Shown here: positions 1-8,613 of the stretch, piece by piece
How positions within the stretch are numbered: the stretch's first letter is position 1
How the letters are laid out: every line of letters starts with the position of its first letter
Assembly (NCBI GenBank): GCA_000434395.1
Contig: FR878764.1
Coordinates: 1-54,602 of the forward strand
Reading direction: 5' to 3'
From: Clostridium sp. CAG:568
GTDB taxonomy: Bacteria > Bacillota_I > Bacilli_A > RFN20 > CAG-288
Length of the DNA: 54,602 nt
Notes under the pieces: model-generated
What the model saw: only the letters and a program-made list of their open reading frames with translations
Told to the model about the DNA's origin: nothing
Databases searched by the model: none
Translations under genes and position numbers: made by a program

Positions 1-25
1 GTGCACTAGAGAGTTTAAATAAATA

Positions 26-544
26 ATGAAAAAAATAATTTTATCCACTCTTGCTTTGATTAGTTGTTTATCTTTAGGCTCCTGCTCTAATGAAAAGCCA
101 TCCAGCTCAATGGAGTTAGGAGAGAAAGATTCACTTTTAATCACACAAAATTCTCAAAAAATAGATTTTAATTATGGATTATCTATTCCTTGTATTGGAA
201 CTTATAGTTCTTTTGATGCAAGTGGAAATTTACTTTTATATCCATTTGCCTATTGCAAGATAAAAGTTGATATTTTTAATAGCTATTTAAAGGTTTACGT
301 TAACTTTGATTTCAAGAAGCTAAATTCAGATATTGAAAAACATTCATCCGATTATACACAGAGAGTTGATAGCATTTACTCTAGTGAGGATTTAAATATG
401 GAAAATCCTATTGGTCAAGGTTTTGCTACGAATGATGACGAAAATAATCTCCTATTTGTCTATGATCAATACAAAAGCTACACCTACACATACGGCTTTG
501 ACTCCGAAATACAATTCAATATTATTCAGGAGGCTTCCAAATGA
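26..544 (+). CDS. Lipoprotein of unknown function
   Basis: 172-residue protein with a lipoprotein signal peptide: positive start (MKK), hydrophobic stretch, and a lipobox ending LGSC with the acylated Cys at about residue 20, followed by a Ser-rich linker. This predicts attachment to the outer face of the membrane. The rest is polar with many Tyr and Asp and shows no motif I recognise. No clear ribosome site sits close to the ATG. Its stop overlaps the ATG of the broken recombinase (ATGA at 541-544). It is close to the window edge, so its upstream context is unseen. Confidence 0.75.
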   Translation: MKKIILSTLALISCLSLGSCSNEKPSSSMELGEKDSLLITQNSQKIDFNYGLSIPCIGTYSSFDASGNLLLYPFAYCKIKVDIFNSYLKVYVNFDFKKLNSDIEKHSSDYTQRVDSIYSSEDLNMENPIGQGFATNDDENNLLFVYDQYKSYTYTYGFDSEIQFNIIQEASK

Positions 545-888
545 TTCCCGCTGTTGGTTACTGCCGTTTCTCTTCTGAAAATCAGGCAGATGGTTTCTCT
601 ATTGAAGCTTAGAAGAATGCTATCAACGAATTTGCCTCCAGGATGGGATATGCAATTATCCACTTCTATGTGGATGAAGCAAAATCTGGAACAACAACTG
701 AAGGTCGTATTCTTGGTACAATTCCTTTTGGGTATATTGCTGATAAGGATAATAAGTTCTCAATCGTAGATAAAGAAGCCGACATTGTTCGCTGTGCTTT
801 TGAGAATTATATGGAAAAAATAAAAACCAGCTTAGATAATCCCAAGGATACGGAACAAATAACCTGTTTTTTTGTTGCACAATGTTGA
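541..888 (+). pseudogene. Decayed large serine recombinase
   Basis: The frame from the ATG at 541 reads like the N-terminus of a large serine recombinase (YCRFSSENQADGFSIEA; compare the family pattern YxRxSSxxQ...SIExQ). It hits an in-frame TAG at 610-612 where the family usually has Gln. The same frame continues past the stop through a YVDEAKSGTT-like motif, then jumps at about 700 to ILGTIPFGY, the start of the recombinase domain. The intervening part of the catalytic domain is deleted and the frame ends at 888. The family integrates or excises phages and conjugative elements. The nonsense codon plus internal deletion indicate a dead relic of a mobile element. Confidence 0.75.
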
Positions 889-1264
889 AGGATAGCTTTC
901 AAATTAATCCCATCTAGTGCATTTTCCTGCTTGCGCAAAATTTAAGTTGCTCTCGGTTATATCTCAGAAAGTCAATTTGGTTAGAATGCTTGATTATATT
1001 TTGTGCAAACCAGTATTTATTCTGAATAATTTTTGTTTTTTACGTAGCTCGGAAATTTAAATATCAAACCTTGATTGCTTATTGACTAGTTGACGTTGCA
1101 AATATTTTAAGAAAAGAAAAACTAACACGATAACTATGAAATAACGATTGACATTCGATGAATACATGACGCTTACTAGCATTCCTGTTTGTATAGAGAA
1201 TTAGCGCAATGTATTACTTTTTTCTGATACATCGGTTACACTAATAATGAAAAAGGTGATACGA
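889..1264. other. Gene-free accessory gap
   Basis: About 375 bases with no convincing coding frame on either strand and no clear terminator. It sits between the recombinase relic and the AbiEi-like gene and must hold the latter's promoter. A TAATAAT string at about 1242 is a possible -10 element. It is plausibly scar DNA from loss of a mobile element. Confidence 0.5.
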
Positions 1265-1879
1265 ATGAATCAAAGTTGTAGCACGATTGAAAGGATGTTG
1301 GAGACTGGCGATGGATGTATATCTAGAAAAGCCGCTATCGCAAACGGGGTGGCTCCGGCATCATTTGCAAGGTACGTCCGATCTCATGGACTCATTAAAA
1401 TAAGGCGTGGCGTGTACACGAAGGAGATAGGAGCAATCGATGACCTCTTCCAACTTCAAAGAAGGTATCCAAAGATAGTGTATTCTGGCATAACGGCTCT
1501 TTATCTCTTAGGAATGACCGACAGGATTCCTGAGTCGGTTGAGTTCACGATTCCAAAGGGCAGTCGGGTGAGAAAAGAAAACGTCGGGTTTAACTCCATC
1601 TGTCACATTGAGAATAATATCAAGCTCTTTGAACTAGGGAACACTGATGTCGAGACTATGTTCGGGAATGTCGTAATATGTTTCTCTAAAGAGAAGATGG
1701 TCGTTGAAATGATCAGGAAAAGGAATGATTATGATTCCGAGCTGTTTTTGAAGGCAGTGAAGTCATTTTTGAAGGGAAAGGACAAAGACCTGGATTTTCT
1801 TTTTCAATACGCAAGAATGCGGAAGATAGAAGAGAAGGTGTATCAGGTTTTGGAGGCGATGGATTATGAGAATAAATAA
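1265..1879 (+). CDS. AbiEi-type antitoxin / transcriptional regulator
   Basis: 204 residues from the ATG at 1265, preferred over the ATG at 1247 because AAGGTG lies about 7 bases before it. The N-terminus is a winged-helix-like domain (ISRKAAIANGV, then IRRGVYT), typical of AbiEi antitoxins of type IV toxin-antitoxin modules. The middle has SGITALYLLGMTDRIPE and FTIPKGSR, also typical. In the family this protein represses its own operon and counters the nucleotidyltransferase toxin AbiEii. Here the toxin frame starts inside its 3' end (ATG 1866) but is broken, so the antitoxin appears orphaned. The gene is visibly richer in G and C than its neighbours, suggesting transfer. Confidence 0.75.
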   Translation: MNQSCSTIERMLETGDGCISRKAAIANGVAPASFARYVRSHGLIKIRRGVYTKEIGAIDDLFQLQRRYPKIVYSGITALYLLGMTDRIPESVEFTIPKGSRVRKENVGFNSICHIENNIKLFELGNTDVETMFGNVVICFSKEKMVVEMIRKRNDYDSELFLKAVKSFLKGKDKDLDFLFQYARMRKIEEKVYQVLEAMDYENK

Positions 1880-1955
1880 GGATTCTCTCTCTGCAAGGGT
1901 AGGAATAACCTCATTAAGCCTGAATTCGAGGGGCTGGTTTTCAGTCAATATCTGA
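1866..1955 (+). pseudogene. AbiEii toxin stub
   Basis: An ATG at 1866 overlaps the end of the AbiEi gene, the usual arrangement of the AbiEi/AbiEii pair. The first residues, MRINKDSLSARV, match the start I expect for AbiEii-type nucleotidyltransferases. After that the frame loses resemblance and stops at 1955 after 29 codons. A neighbouring frame stays open to about 1979, which may mean a frameshift plus a deletion. No nucleotidyltransferase motif follows. I read it as a truncated toxin; with so few residues the assignment rests mainly on position. Confidence 0.5.
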
Positions 1956-2072
1956 AAAATACGGATAACAACACTTAACTGGGATTATCCTTTTATACAA
2001 ATTCAAAGCTGTTTTCAATATACAAAACTCATATTATTTTTACATTCTTTGAAATATAATATTGGTTAGGTT

Positions 2073-3227
2073 ATGGAAAATGTAATTTATTTAAAGAAGA
2101 AACCCGAGTTAAGTAGAACAAATAGGATTGTTTCTTATTTCTTTTTTTGCATATATGTTCTTTATCCTATCATAGAAAGATTCATAAATACTCTTCCTCA
2201 TCGAACAACATTATTCATGTTGTTCTCTTTAATAACATCATTTTTTATTTTCTTCTTTAACCATCCATCAAACAAAGAAATTAAATATGGTCTTTTATTT
2301 TATATAGTATCTTGCTTCTGGGCATTATTTGGAAACGATGCTTTACCTGCATTTGCAACATCCTCTGTACTTGTCATTTATAAAGCGAATTATAAAAAAG
2401 CATTAAAAATAGGATTTTGGGCATTGTTAATTGGATTCTCTTTAATTGCATTCTTATCTTATTTCTTTGGATTTCATTATTCGGACAATATGTTTAATGA
2501 CCAAACTGGTGAATTAATTCGTTGGTCTATGGGATTCACTCACCCTAATCATGCTGGTCTATTATTCATTTTTATAATGATGATGTTTATGATTGCATAT
2601 AAGCAAAATTGGCTTACCATTCTATTTGTGTTTGCTTCTTCCTATATCGTTTATTTGGGATGTAAAAGCAGAACTATATTTATCTTCGCTTTCTTAGTCC
2701 TTTTCCTATATTATCCATTCAAACTTTTAATAAAATATAAAGGAATTCAGGCTATAGTCACCTTTGCGTTTCCTATATTCGCTATTGTTTCCATTATTCT
2801 TGCTCTTTACATGCCAACAGGAACCTTAAACAATTTATTGAGCGGTCGTCTTTGGTATATGAATTACTACCTAAAGAACATAACACCTACTTTATTAGGG
2901 GGTGACAAATATGTTGATAGAATGTATATAGACAATTTGTATTTCCAATATTTGTATAGGGGCAACATTTTAAAATTTGTATTTCAAAATATAATCAATA
3001 TTATTGGAATACATTATTCCTGTAAACAATTAAGCAAATCGATAAAAACATCTTTCTTATTCGAGTATATGTGTTATCTATGTATAGGAATGACTATCAA
3101 CCTAACCAACATATACTTCACTCCAATTCATTTCATGATTTGTCTCTGCTTATTTAATGAACTGACAAAGCAAAAAGAAAAGCAAATTGCTAGAGCGTAT
3201 GCTTTAAGCCAAATTGCTATCAATTAA
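2073..3227 (+). CDS. Polytopic membrane protein, Wzy/O-antigen-ligase-like polymerase
   Basis: 384 residues with about ten hydrophobic segments separated by short loops and a larger outer loop near residues 260-300 (LLSGRLWYMNYYLKNITPTLLGG). This topology and the loop Arg are typical of Wzy-type polysaccharide polymerases, which join undecaprenyl-linked repeat units outside the membrane. A motif GFTHPNHAG near residue 156 resembles the HPN motif common in that family. It lies beside an exopolysaccharide cluster but on the opposite strand. The ribosome site (TTAGG) is weak. The family assignment is by topology and context. Confidence 0.7.
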   Translation: MENVIYLKKKPELSRTNRIVSYFFFCIYVLYPIIERFINTLPHRTTLFMLFSLITSFFIFFFNHPSNKEIKYGLLFYIVSCFWALFGNDALPAFATSSVLVIYKANYKKALKIGFWALLIGFSLIAFLSYFFGFHYSDNMFNDQTGELIRWSMGFTHPNHAGLLFIFIMMMFMIAYKQNWLTILFVFASSYIVYLGCKSRTIFIFAFLVLFLYYPFKLLIKYKGIQAIVTFAFPIFAIVSIILALYMPTGTLNNLLSGRLWYMNYYLKNITPTLLGGDKYVDRMYIDNLYFQYLYRGNILKFVFQNIINIIGIHYSCKQLSKSIKTSFLFEYMCYLCIGMTINLTNIYFTPIHFMICLCLFNELTKQKEKQIARAYALSQIAIN

Positions 3228-3290
3228 TAATTAATTTTTGCTTTAATAAAGAATCATAGTAAAATATAAAAGAAAAGAGGACTTATTCTT

Positions 3291-3632
3291 ATGCCAATGA
3301 TAGAAGTTACAACCAGTGAGAGAATCAACAAAGAAATAGCTGATAAAATTAAAAAAGGTTTAGGTGGAAATATAAGCATATTTCCAGGTAAACCTGAAAG
3401 TAGAGTAATGGTCTCCATCAAAGATCAAGCTTATATGTATTTCGGTGGAATAGAAGGACCTACTGCACTAATCTCTGTAGCTCTTTACTTAGATCAGCCA
3501 GAAGAAACATATACTGAATATTCCAAAGTTGCAGTCAATACAATCATCGATGCTTTACCACAAATTCCGAAAGATAGAATTTATGTAAAGTACCAAACAT
3601 TAACTCATAAAAACTGGGGCAAAGAATTCTAA
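3291..3632 (+). CDS. MIF-like / phenylpyruvate tautomerase superfamily protein
   Basis: 113 residues, the usual length for macrophage migration inhibitory factor (MIF) homologues. The start MPMIEV leaves Pro as the mature N-terminal residue, the catalytic base of the superfamily. MVSIKDQAYMYFGG and YSKVAVNTIIDAL...IPKDRIYVKY align with MIF landmarks (V.VxPDQ.MxFGG; Y.K.....L...L.I..DR.YI.Y). It is a cytoplasmic trimeric enzyme by family; its bacterial substrate is unknown. AGAGGA precedes the ATG. It is unrelated in function to the flanking polysaccharide genes and shares a bidirectional terminator with rmlB. Confidence 0.85.
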   Translation: MPMIEVTTSERINKEIADKIKKGLGGNISIFPGKPESRVMVSIKDQAYMYFGGIEGPTALISVALYLDQPEETYTEYSKVAVNTIIDALPQIPKDRIYVKYQTLTHKNWGKEF

Positions 3633-3638
3633 AAACTG

Positions 3639-3675
3639 ACAATGGAGACTCAAATCTCCATTGTTTTATTTTTTA
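3639..3675. terminator. Bidirectional intrinsic terminator
   Basis: Perfect 10-bp stem (ACAATGGAGA at 3639-3648, TCTCCATTGT at 3655-3664) with a 6-base loop, then a T-rich run on the plus strand. An A run on the other side gives U residues for minus-strand transcripts. It separates the convergent MIF-like gene and rmlB and overlaps the rmlB stop. Confidence 0.85.
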
Positions 3676-4628
3676 GATTTACATAGATAGCTATCGATAG
3701 TTCTTTGCAAATTCATATTGAAATTATTATTACTATATGTCCAGCCCAATTTTTCTAATTTAGTCGAATCTAAAGCATATCTTCTATCGTGACCAGGTCT
3801 ATCAGAGACAAAATTAATTAATGATTCTGGTTTATCAATCATCTCTAATATTTGCTTTATTATTTCTAAATTCGTTTTTTCATTGTGAGTAGAAACATTG
3901 TAAATTTGACCAGCTTGACCTTTATCTATAATCAAATCTAAAGCTGATGAATGATCATCTACATATATCCAATCTCTTATATTCAATCCCGTTCCATAAA
4001 CTGGTATCTTTTCATCGTCTAAAGCTTTGCTAATAACTAGCGGAATTAGTTTTTCTAAATGTTGATTAGGTCCAAAGTTGTTTGAGCATCTAGAAATAGT
4101 CACTGGCAATCCATATGTTCGAAAATAAGATAAAGCTATTAAATCAGCTGAAGCTTTGGATGATGAATAAGGAGAAGAAGGTCTTAAAATAGATTCTTCA
4201 GTAAATCTATATTTAGAATCTAAAGGAAGGTCTCCATAAACCTCATCGGTCGAAACTTGATGAAATTTAACTTTTCCAAATTTAAGACATGCATCTAACA
4301 AAACTGTAGTTCCAATAATATTAGATTTATAAAATATATCTGGATTATTAATAGATCTATCTACATGTGTTTCTGCTGCTAGATTTATAACAATATCAAA
4401 CCTATATTTGTTAAACAAAGAATTAACTAATTCTTTATTGCATATATTTCCTTTAACAAATACAAAATTAGAATTATTAATAATAGGATCTAAATTATTT
4501 AAATTTCCTGCATAAGTTAAATCATCCAAACATACGAGCAAATCGTTTGGGTATTTATTTATCATATATTCCAAGAAGTTAGATCCTATAAATCCAGCTC
4601 CACCAGTCACTAATACATTCCTACTCAT
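3666..4628 (-). CDS. rmlB: dTDP-glucose 4,6-dehydratase
   Basis: 320 residues; converts dTDP-glucose to dTDP-4-keto-6-deoxyglucose, precursor of rhamnose and other deoxysugars. Extended short-chain dehydrogenase signs: NAD-binding GGAGFIG near residue 9, DDLTYAGN, the STDEVYG catalytic loop, and the YSSSK (YxxxK) motif. The C-terminal part has RPGHDRRYALD, typical of RmlB. It is the last gene of the minus-strand cluster. rmlA, rmlC and rmlD are not in the window, so either they lie elsewhere or another deoxysugar is made. An AGGAA ribosome site precedes the ATG. Confidence 0.93.
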   Translation of the reverse strand: MSRNVLVTGGAGFIGSNFLEYMINKYPNDLLVCLDDLTYAGNLNNLDPIINNSNFVFVKGNICNKELVNSLFNKYRFDIVINLAAETHVDRSINNPDIFYKSNIIGTTVLLDACLKFGKVKFHQVSTDEVYGDLPLDSKYRFTEESILRPSSPYSSSKASADLIALSYFRTYGLPVTISRCSNNFGPNQHLEKLIPLVISKALDDEKIPVYGTGLNIRDWIYVDDHSSALDLIIDKGQAGQIYNVSTHNEKTNLEIIKQILEMIDKPESLINFVSDRPGHDRRYALDSTKLEKLGWTYSNNNFNMNLQRTIDSYLCKSKK

Positions 4629-4648
4629 AATAAGGTTTCCTGATTGAT

Positions 4649-5611
4649 TTATTTTCTTTTTATGTAATTCTTAAACAATATAATTTTGAGCAACAGATTT
4701 AATTTTGCGCTAGGATAAAATACAAAAGAAAACAATCCCTTCATTAAAGTTTTCATTACTTCTTTCTTTTCTATTTCAGCATTATTAATATCATTTAATT
4801 CTAAATAGAAATGATAATACCTTTTTAATAGATAAGCTTTTTCTTTAGACCAACGAATGAAATCACGTGTATTTTTCTTAATTACGTTATCAACATATTC
4901 TATATAAATTCTTTCAGTCATAATCTTTTTCAAATGTGTTGGGGTTCTTTCTATATTGTTGACAAGTGAATTTGTTCTCACCCTATAGAAATAAAGCTCT
5001 GAAAAATTCAAAGCTATGCCTTTAACACAATTGATATATTTATCATGGAATAGTCTATCTTCACCGCATGAAATACGTTCATCAAAACTAATGTTATTAG
5101 CTTTAACAACTTTAATAGAATAGCATTTGTTCCACAAGTTTCCTTGTCTTATTTTATTCTTATAGATACAGTAGCCATAGCAATTACCTTTTTCTTTATT
5201 CAACAGTTTAGTTTTACTAGATATCTGTGTGCTTGGAATTGTATCTCCATCATCAAACACTTTATAGCAAACCTCAGGAACATAATCTTCACCATATTTA
5301 TCAATTAACAAATACATTATTTCAATATATTTGTCCCCAATAATATCATCACTATCTATAAAGCAAAAGTTATCGGTCTCAATCTCATCCAGTGCTTTTT
5401 GCCTCGCAAATTGAATTCCTTGTTTCTCTTCTTTTACAATTCTTAAATCTAAATCATTCTTATATTTGCTTATTACTTCAATAGAATTATCTGTAGAATT
5501 ATTGTCGACAACTAAAACCTTAAAATCCTTCCTTGTCTGCTTTATAAAAGATTTAAATAAATCATCTAGATAACGTTCGGAATTATATACACATACACAT
5601 AAGGAAATCAT
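4649..5611 (-). CDS. Family 2 glycosyltransferase
   Basis: 320 residues. The N-terminus has the GT-A fold signature of GT2 enzymes: ISLCVCVYNSERYL, VVDNNSTDNS, then FIDSDDI with the metal/nucleotide-binding DxD. These cytoplasmic enzymes move a sugar from a nucleotide donor to a lipid-linked acceptor. The C-terminal third is basic with hydrophobic patches suggesting membrane contact. GGAGC lies 8 bases before the ATG. The spacing of about 20 bases to rmlB suggests one transcript. Donor and acceptor cannot be told from sequence. Confidence 0.88.
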   Translation of the reverse strand: MISLCVCVYNSERYLDDLFKSFIKQTRKDFKVLVVDNNSTDNSIEVISKYKNDLDLRIVKEEKQGIQFARQKALDEIETDNFCFIDSDDIIGDKYIEIMYLLIDKYGEDYVPEVCYKVFDDGDTIPSTQISSKTKLLNKEKGNCYGYCIYKNKIRQGNLWNKCYSIKVVKANNISFDERISCGEDRLFHDKYINCVKGIALNFSELYFYRVRTNSLVNNIERTPTHLKKIMTERIYIEYVDNVIKKNTRDFIRWSKEKAYLLKRYYHFYLELNDINNAEIEKKEVMKTLMKGLFSFVFYPSAKLNLLLKIILFKNYIKRK

Positions 5612-5622
5612 TTTTATAGCTC

Positions 5623-6639
5623 CTATATTTTATTCTTGAAATAAAAGTATATCGGCATAAACATATGGTGTTTTAAGAAAAAGAAATATATTTTCCTACT
5701 TTTAGATTCGCCATCGATCTTAGTTAAAGATAATCCCTTTAAATAAAGATCATCTTTATTTAATTTCTTAAACAATTGCTTACAAGTTTTATATCTTTCT
5801 TTTCTAATCATCCTTGATAAATAGAATTTTGATACATCAAATTCCATAGTATCGAAGCAAGAAACATTAATATTATTATATTCAGCATATGAATTTAAAA
5901 AATTACGTAGCCTTAATCTTAGATTGATTAAGCTTTCATATGAATTCTCGCTTCTTCTAGAATGAGTCAATTTAACTTGATAATAATTTACCAAAGATTT
6001 ATCTATTATTTTTATTGATTTTGCTTTGGAGCAAATCAATAAAATAAAACACATGTCTTCATATAAAGAAAAGTTTCTCTTCTCATATTCATCAATTATT
6101 TGAAGCGCTATATCTCTTCTAACAACACAAGCCCATCTATAGACATACAAATAGTTAAAAGCTTCAAATGAATTAGCGTCTTTATAAATCTTAGGTAGAA
6201 AAGAATGAATTTGATCATCGCCTTTTATTTCTAATCTTTTATGAGTCTCTATCGACAGCAGCTTTCCGCTTTCATCTACAAAATCAAATCCAAATGAAAG
6301 GATATCGTTTGATTCTATCTCAGAATCAATCGTTTCAAATGCATTTGATTTCAACGTATCATCTGAATCTAATTGAACTATGTATTCACCTTTTGCTTCT
6401 CTAATTCCACTAGAAACAGCAGTTGCTTGACCACCGTTTTCTTTATTTATCAACTTAAATCTATCATCTGATTCAATATACTTTGAAATGATTTCTTTTG
6501 ATTTATCAGTAGATCCATCGTTTATTATGAGCACTTCATATTCATTAACTTTTTGTTCTTTTATAGAGTCTAGCGCTCTTTCAATAGTCTTCTCACCATT
6601 ATAACAAGGAATTATTATGCTATATTTTATTCTTTCCAT
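5623..6639 (-). CDS. Family 2 glycosyltransferase
   Basis: 338 residues from the ATG at 6639, chosen because GGAGA sits 7 bases upstream; an in-frame ATG at 6669 would add ten residues with no good site. GT2 motifs: YSIIIPCYNGEKTIERAL, LIINDGSTDKS, NGGQATAVSSGI and QLDSDDTL. The C-terminal region is basic and aromatic. It lies 11 bases upstream of the next GT2 gene and diverges from the Caps_synth-type gene at 6713 across a 73-base spacer that must contain both promoters. Confidence 0.87.
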   Translation of the reverse strand: MERIKYSIIIPCYNGEKTIERALDSIKEQKVNEYEVLIINDGSTDKSKEIISKYIESDDRFKLINKENGGQATAVSSGIREAKGEYIVQLDSDDTLKSNAFETIDSEIESNDILSFGFDFVDESGKLLSIETHKRLEIKGDDQIHSFLPKIYKDANSFEAFNYLYVYRWACVVRRDIALQIIDEYEKRNFSLYEDMCFILLICSKAKSIKIIDKSLVNYYQVKLTHSRRSENSYESLINLRLRLRNFLNSYAEYNNINVSCFDTMEFDVSKFYLSRMIRKERYKTCKQLFKKLNKDDLYLKGLSLTKIDGESKSRKIYFFFLKHHMFMPIYFYFKNKI

Positions 6640-6712
6640 AATATAGTCTCCATTTATTCTATTTATCATTTAACTATAATATTATATATCTTGATTGAAA
6701 GGTTCAATTATA

Positions 6713-7642
6713 ATGTCATTATTCAATTATATTAATAAAGCTAAAAACTATATAAAAACATACGGATTAATAAAAGGGATAAAAGAAATTATCAATAGAA
6801 AAAATAATAAAGATAAAGCATTAAAAGAATTAAATGAATTTCTTCCTAAAGTTGAAGAAATAGTTAAACCAGTATTATCAAATTATAAAGATCAATCAAT
6901 CAAAAATTTCACTGATGATCAGAAAAATATTTTTGTCTTTTGGTGGGACGGATTGGATTCAGCACCGCAATTAGTTAAGGATTGCTATAATTCAGTAGAA
7001 AAAAATTACGGAAAAGATTTTAAAATTTATAAAGTAGATAAGACCAATTATAAAGAATTATCTGATATGGATGAGTTCTTTATAAATAAATTTAATAATA
7101 AAAAAATAACGATTCAAACTTTCTCTGATATATTGAGATTCAAACTAATTAATAAATTAGGTGGCGTATGGATAGATAGCACTGTTTTAATAAATAAACC
7201 TTTAAATTTATTATCGGATTTAAAAGATTATGGATTTATCACGGCAATAACAAACAATACTTCAGCTTTTATAAACTACGATGGTGTTACTTGTAGTTGG
7301 TCTTCTTTCTTTATAGGTGGGTCTAAAGACAATCCATTATTTTCTTGCTTGTTAGATTGTTATAAATACTATTTATCTAATACAAAGGAAATTCCTACTT
7401 ATTTCCTAATCGATATTCTTTTAACCCTTTGTAAAAAATATAAAATTGGAGATAACATCTTAAACAAATACACTAAAATCAATGTTAAATTCGATATATT
7501 TTATTTATCTGAGCATCTTTCAAGCAAAATGACTAGCAAAGAAAAAGAAAATATGAATAAAATGACAATTCAAAAATTAAATTGGAGAATTGATATCAAT
7601 AAAATAAAAAAAGATAAGCTTTATTTTGAATGCTTAAAATAA
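6713..7642 (+). CDS. Capsular polysaccharide synthesis glycosyltransferase (Caps_synth type)
   Basis: 309 residues from the ATG at 6713, which has AAAGG about 10 bases upstream; an in-frame TTG at 6695 is less likely. IFVFWWDGLDSAPQLVKDCYNSV and LINKLGGVWIDSTV are hallmarks of the Caps_synth/Gly_transf_sug group of GT-A enzymes; the WIDS segment carries the DxD-like site. It is the only plus-strand gene inside the minus-strand transferase cluster and ends 3 bases before its paralogue on the other strand, with no visible terminator between them. Confidence 0.8.
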   Translation: MSLFNYINKAKNYIKTYGLIKGIKEIINRKNNKDKALKELNEFLPKVEEIVKPVLSNYKDQSIKNFTDDQKNIFVFWWDGLDSAPQLVKDCYNSVEKNYGKDFKIYKVDKTNYKELSDMDEFFINKFNNKKITIQTFSDILRFKLINKLGGVWIDSTVLINKPLNLLSDLKDYGFITAITNNTSAFINYDGVTCSWSSFFIGGSKDNPLFSCLLDCYKYYLSNTKEIPTYFLIDILLTLCKKYKIGDNILNKYTKINVKFDIFYLSEHLSSKMTSKEKENMNKMTIQKLNWRIDINKIKKDKLYFECLK

Positions 7643-7645
7643 AAT

Positions 7646-8611
7646 CTATTCAAAATCTTCATTGATAATATGATACAAAAGCGAATTTGGATCATTCAAT
7701 GCAGAAGTGGCGTCAGTTTTATAAGTTAGCTTAGCAAAAACATCATTATCGCAAATATAATTTTTATTAAATTTTTCGTTTCTATAATAGAAATAATCTT
7801 CTATATGTTCGTTATTATATGGAAGACTATCTATTATCTTTTTATCTTCATCATCATATTTATATAAAAATTGAAAGAAATAATATACTTGGAAATATTC
7901 AAAAAAAGTATTTTTATTTCTCAAATAATCTTCAAAAAACAAAGCGATTTGATTATATATTCTTTTATTAGTTCCACCCAAAAGATAAACTTGACCAAAA
8001 GGAAAATCTGGATATAACAAATACTCTGGTTTATTCTTATATAAGATATGAGATTTTATTGAAAAATAAGACCATTTTGAATAATCCAAAGGTATATCTC
8101 TAAAAGCAAATACAGTAGAATCAATCCATAAGCAATTATATTTAGCCAAAAGTTTTATTCTTAAATAATCAGAGAAATTTTGAATTGCTAAAAGTCCTTT
8201 ATCCAACTTATCTTTTATATTTTTGGGAATATCAATATATCTATTAAAATTGTCTTTATCCAACAAAACAACTTCATATTCATAGCCATGTTTTTTTATG
8301 CTTTCAACACAAGTTTTAACCAATTCAGGTGCTTTATCAAATCCTTGATACCAAAAGATAAATATATAAGGTTTCTCATTTAAATTATTTTCATTATCTT
8401 TTTTTATATTCAATACATAAGAATAATGCTTTTTAAAATAATTTAAATATATTCTTTCTTTTTTATTTAAAGCTTTATTTAATTTAGTTTCGTATTTAGG
8501 ATTCTTTAAATTCTTTTTATATAAAAAAGAAGTCTTAAACTTAATAGCAGTAAATGCTAAAGGTCTATCCAATGTCTTCTTAATTTTTTTTAGAATTTGT
8601 TTGAAACTCAT
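7646..8611 (-). CDS. Capsular polysaccharide synthesis glycosyltransferase (Caps_synth type)
   Basis: 321 residues. Same family as the convergent neighbour: IFIFWYQGFDKAPELVKTCVESI, LLDKDNFNRYID, AIQNFSDYLRIKLLAKY and LWIDSTVFAF. It starts 2 bases after the upstream GT2 gene (8614-9330), whose last codons supply the GGTGA ribosome site, so the two are translationally linked. Family role: sugar transfer during capsule repeat-unit assembly. The similarity to the gene at 6713 suggests an old inverted duplication or two acquisitions. Confidence 0.8.
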   Translation of the reverse strand: MSFKQILKKIKKTLDRPLAFTAIKFKTSFLYKKNLKNPKYETKLNKALNKKERIYLNYFKKHYSYVLNIKKDNENNLNEKPYIFIFWYQGFDKAPELVKTCVESIKKHGYEYEVVLLDKDNFNRYIDIPKNIKDKLDKGLLAIQNFSDYLRIKLLAKYNCLWIDSTVFAFRDIPLDYSKWSYFSIKSHILYKNKPEYLLYPDFPFGQVYLLGGTNKRIYNQIALFFEDYLRNKNTFFEYFQVYYFFQFLYKYDDEDKKIIDSLPYNNEHIEDYFYYRNEKFNKNYICDNDVFAKLTYKTDATSALNDPNSLLYHIINEDFE

Positions 8612-8613
8612 TT

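Noticed and set aside
2..921. Inverted 8-mer TGCACTAG / CTAGTGCA flanking the lipoprotein and recombinase relic
   Set aside because: Short, one end is at the window edge, and no matching element ends were seen; likely chance.
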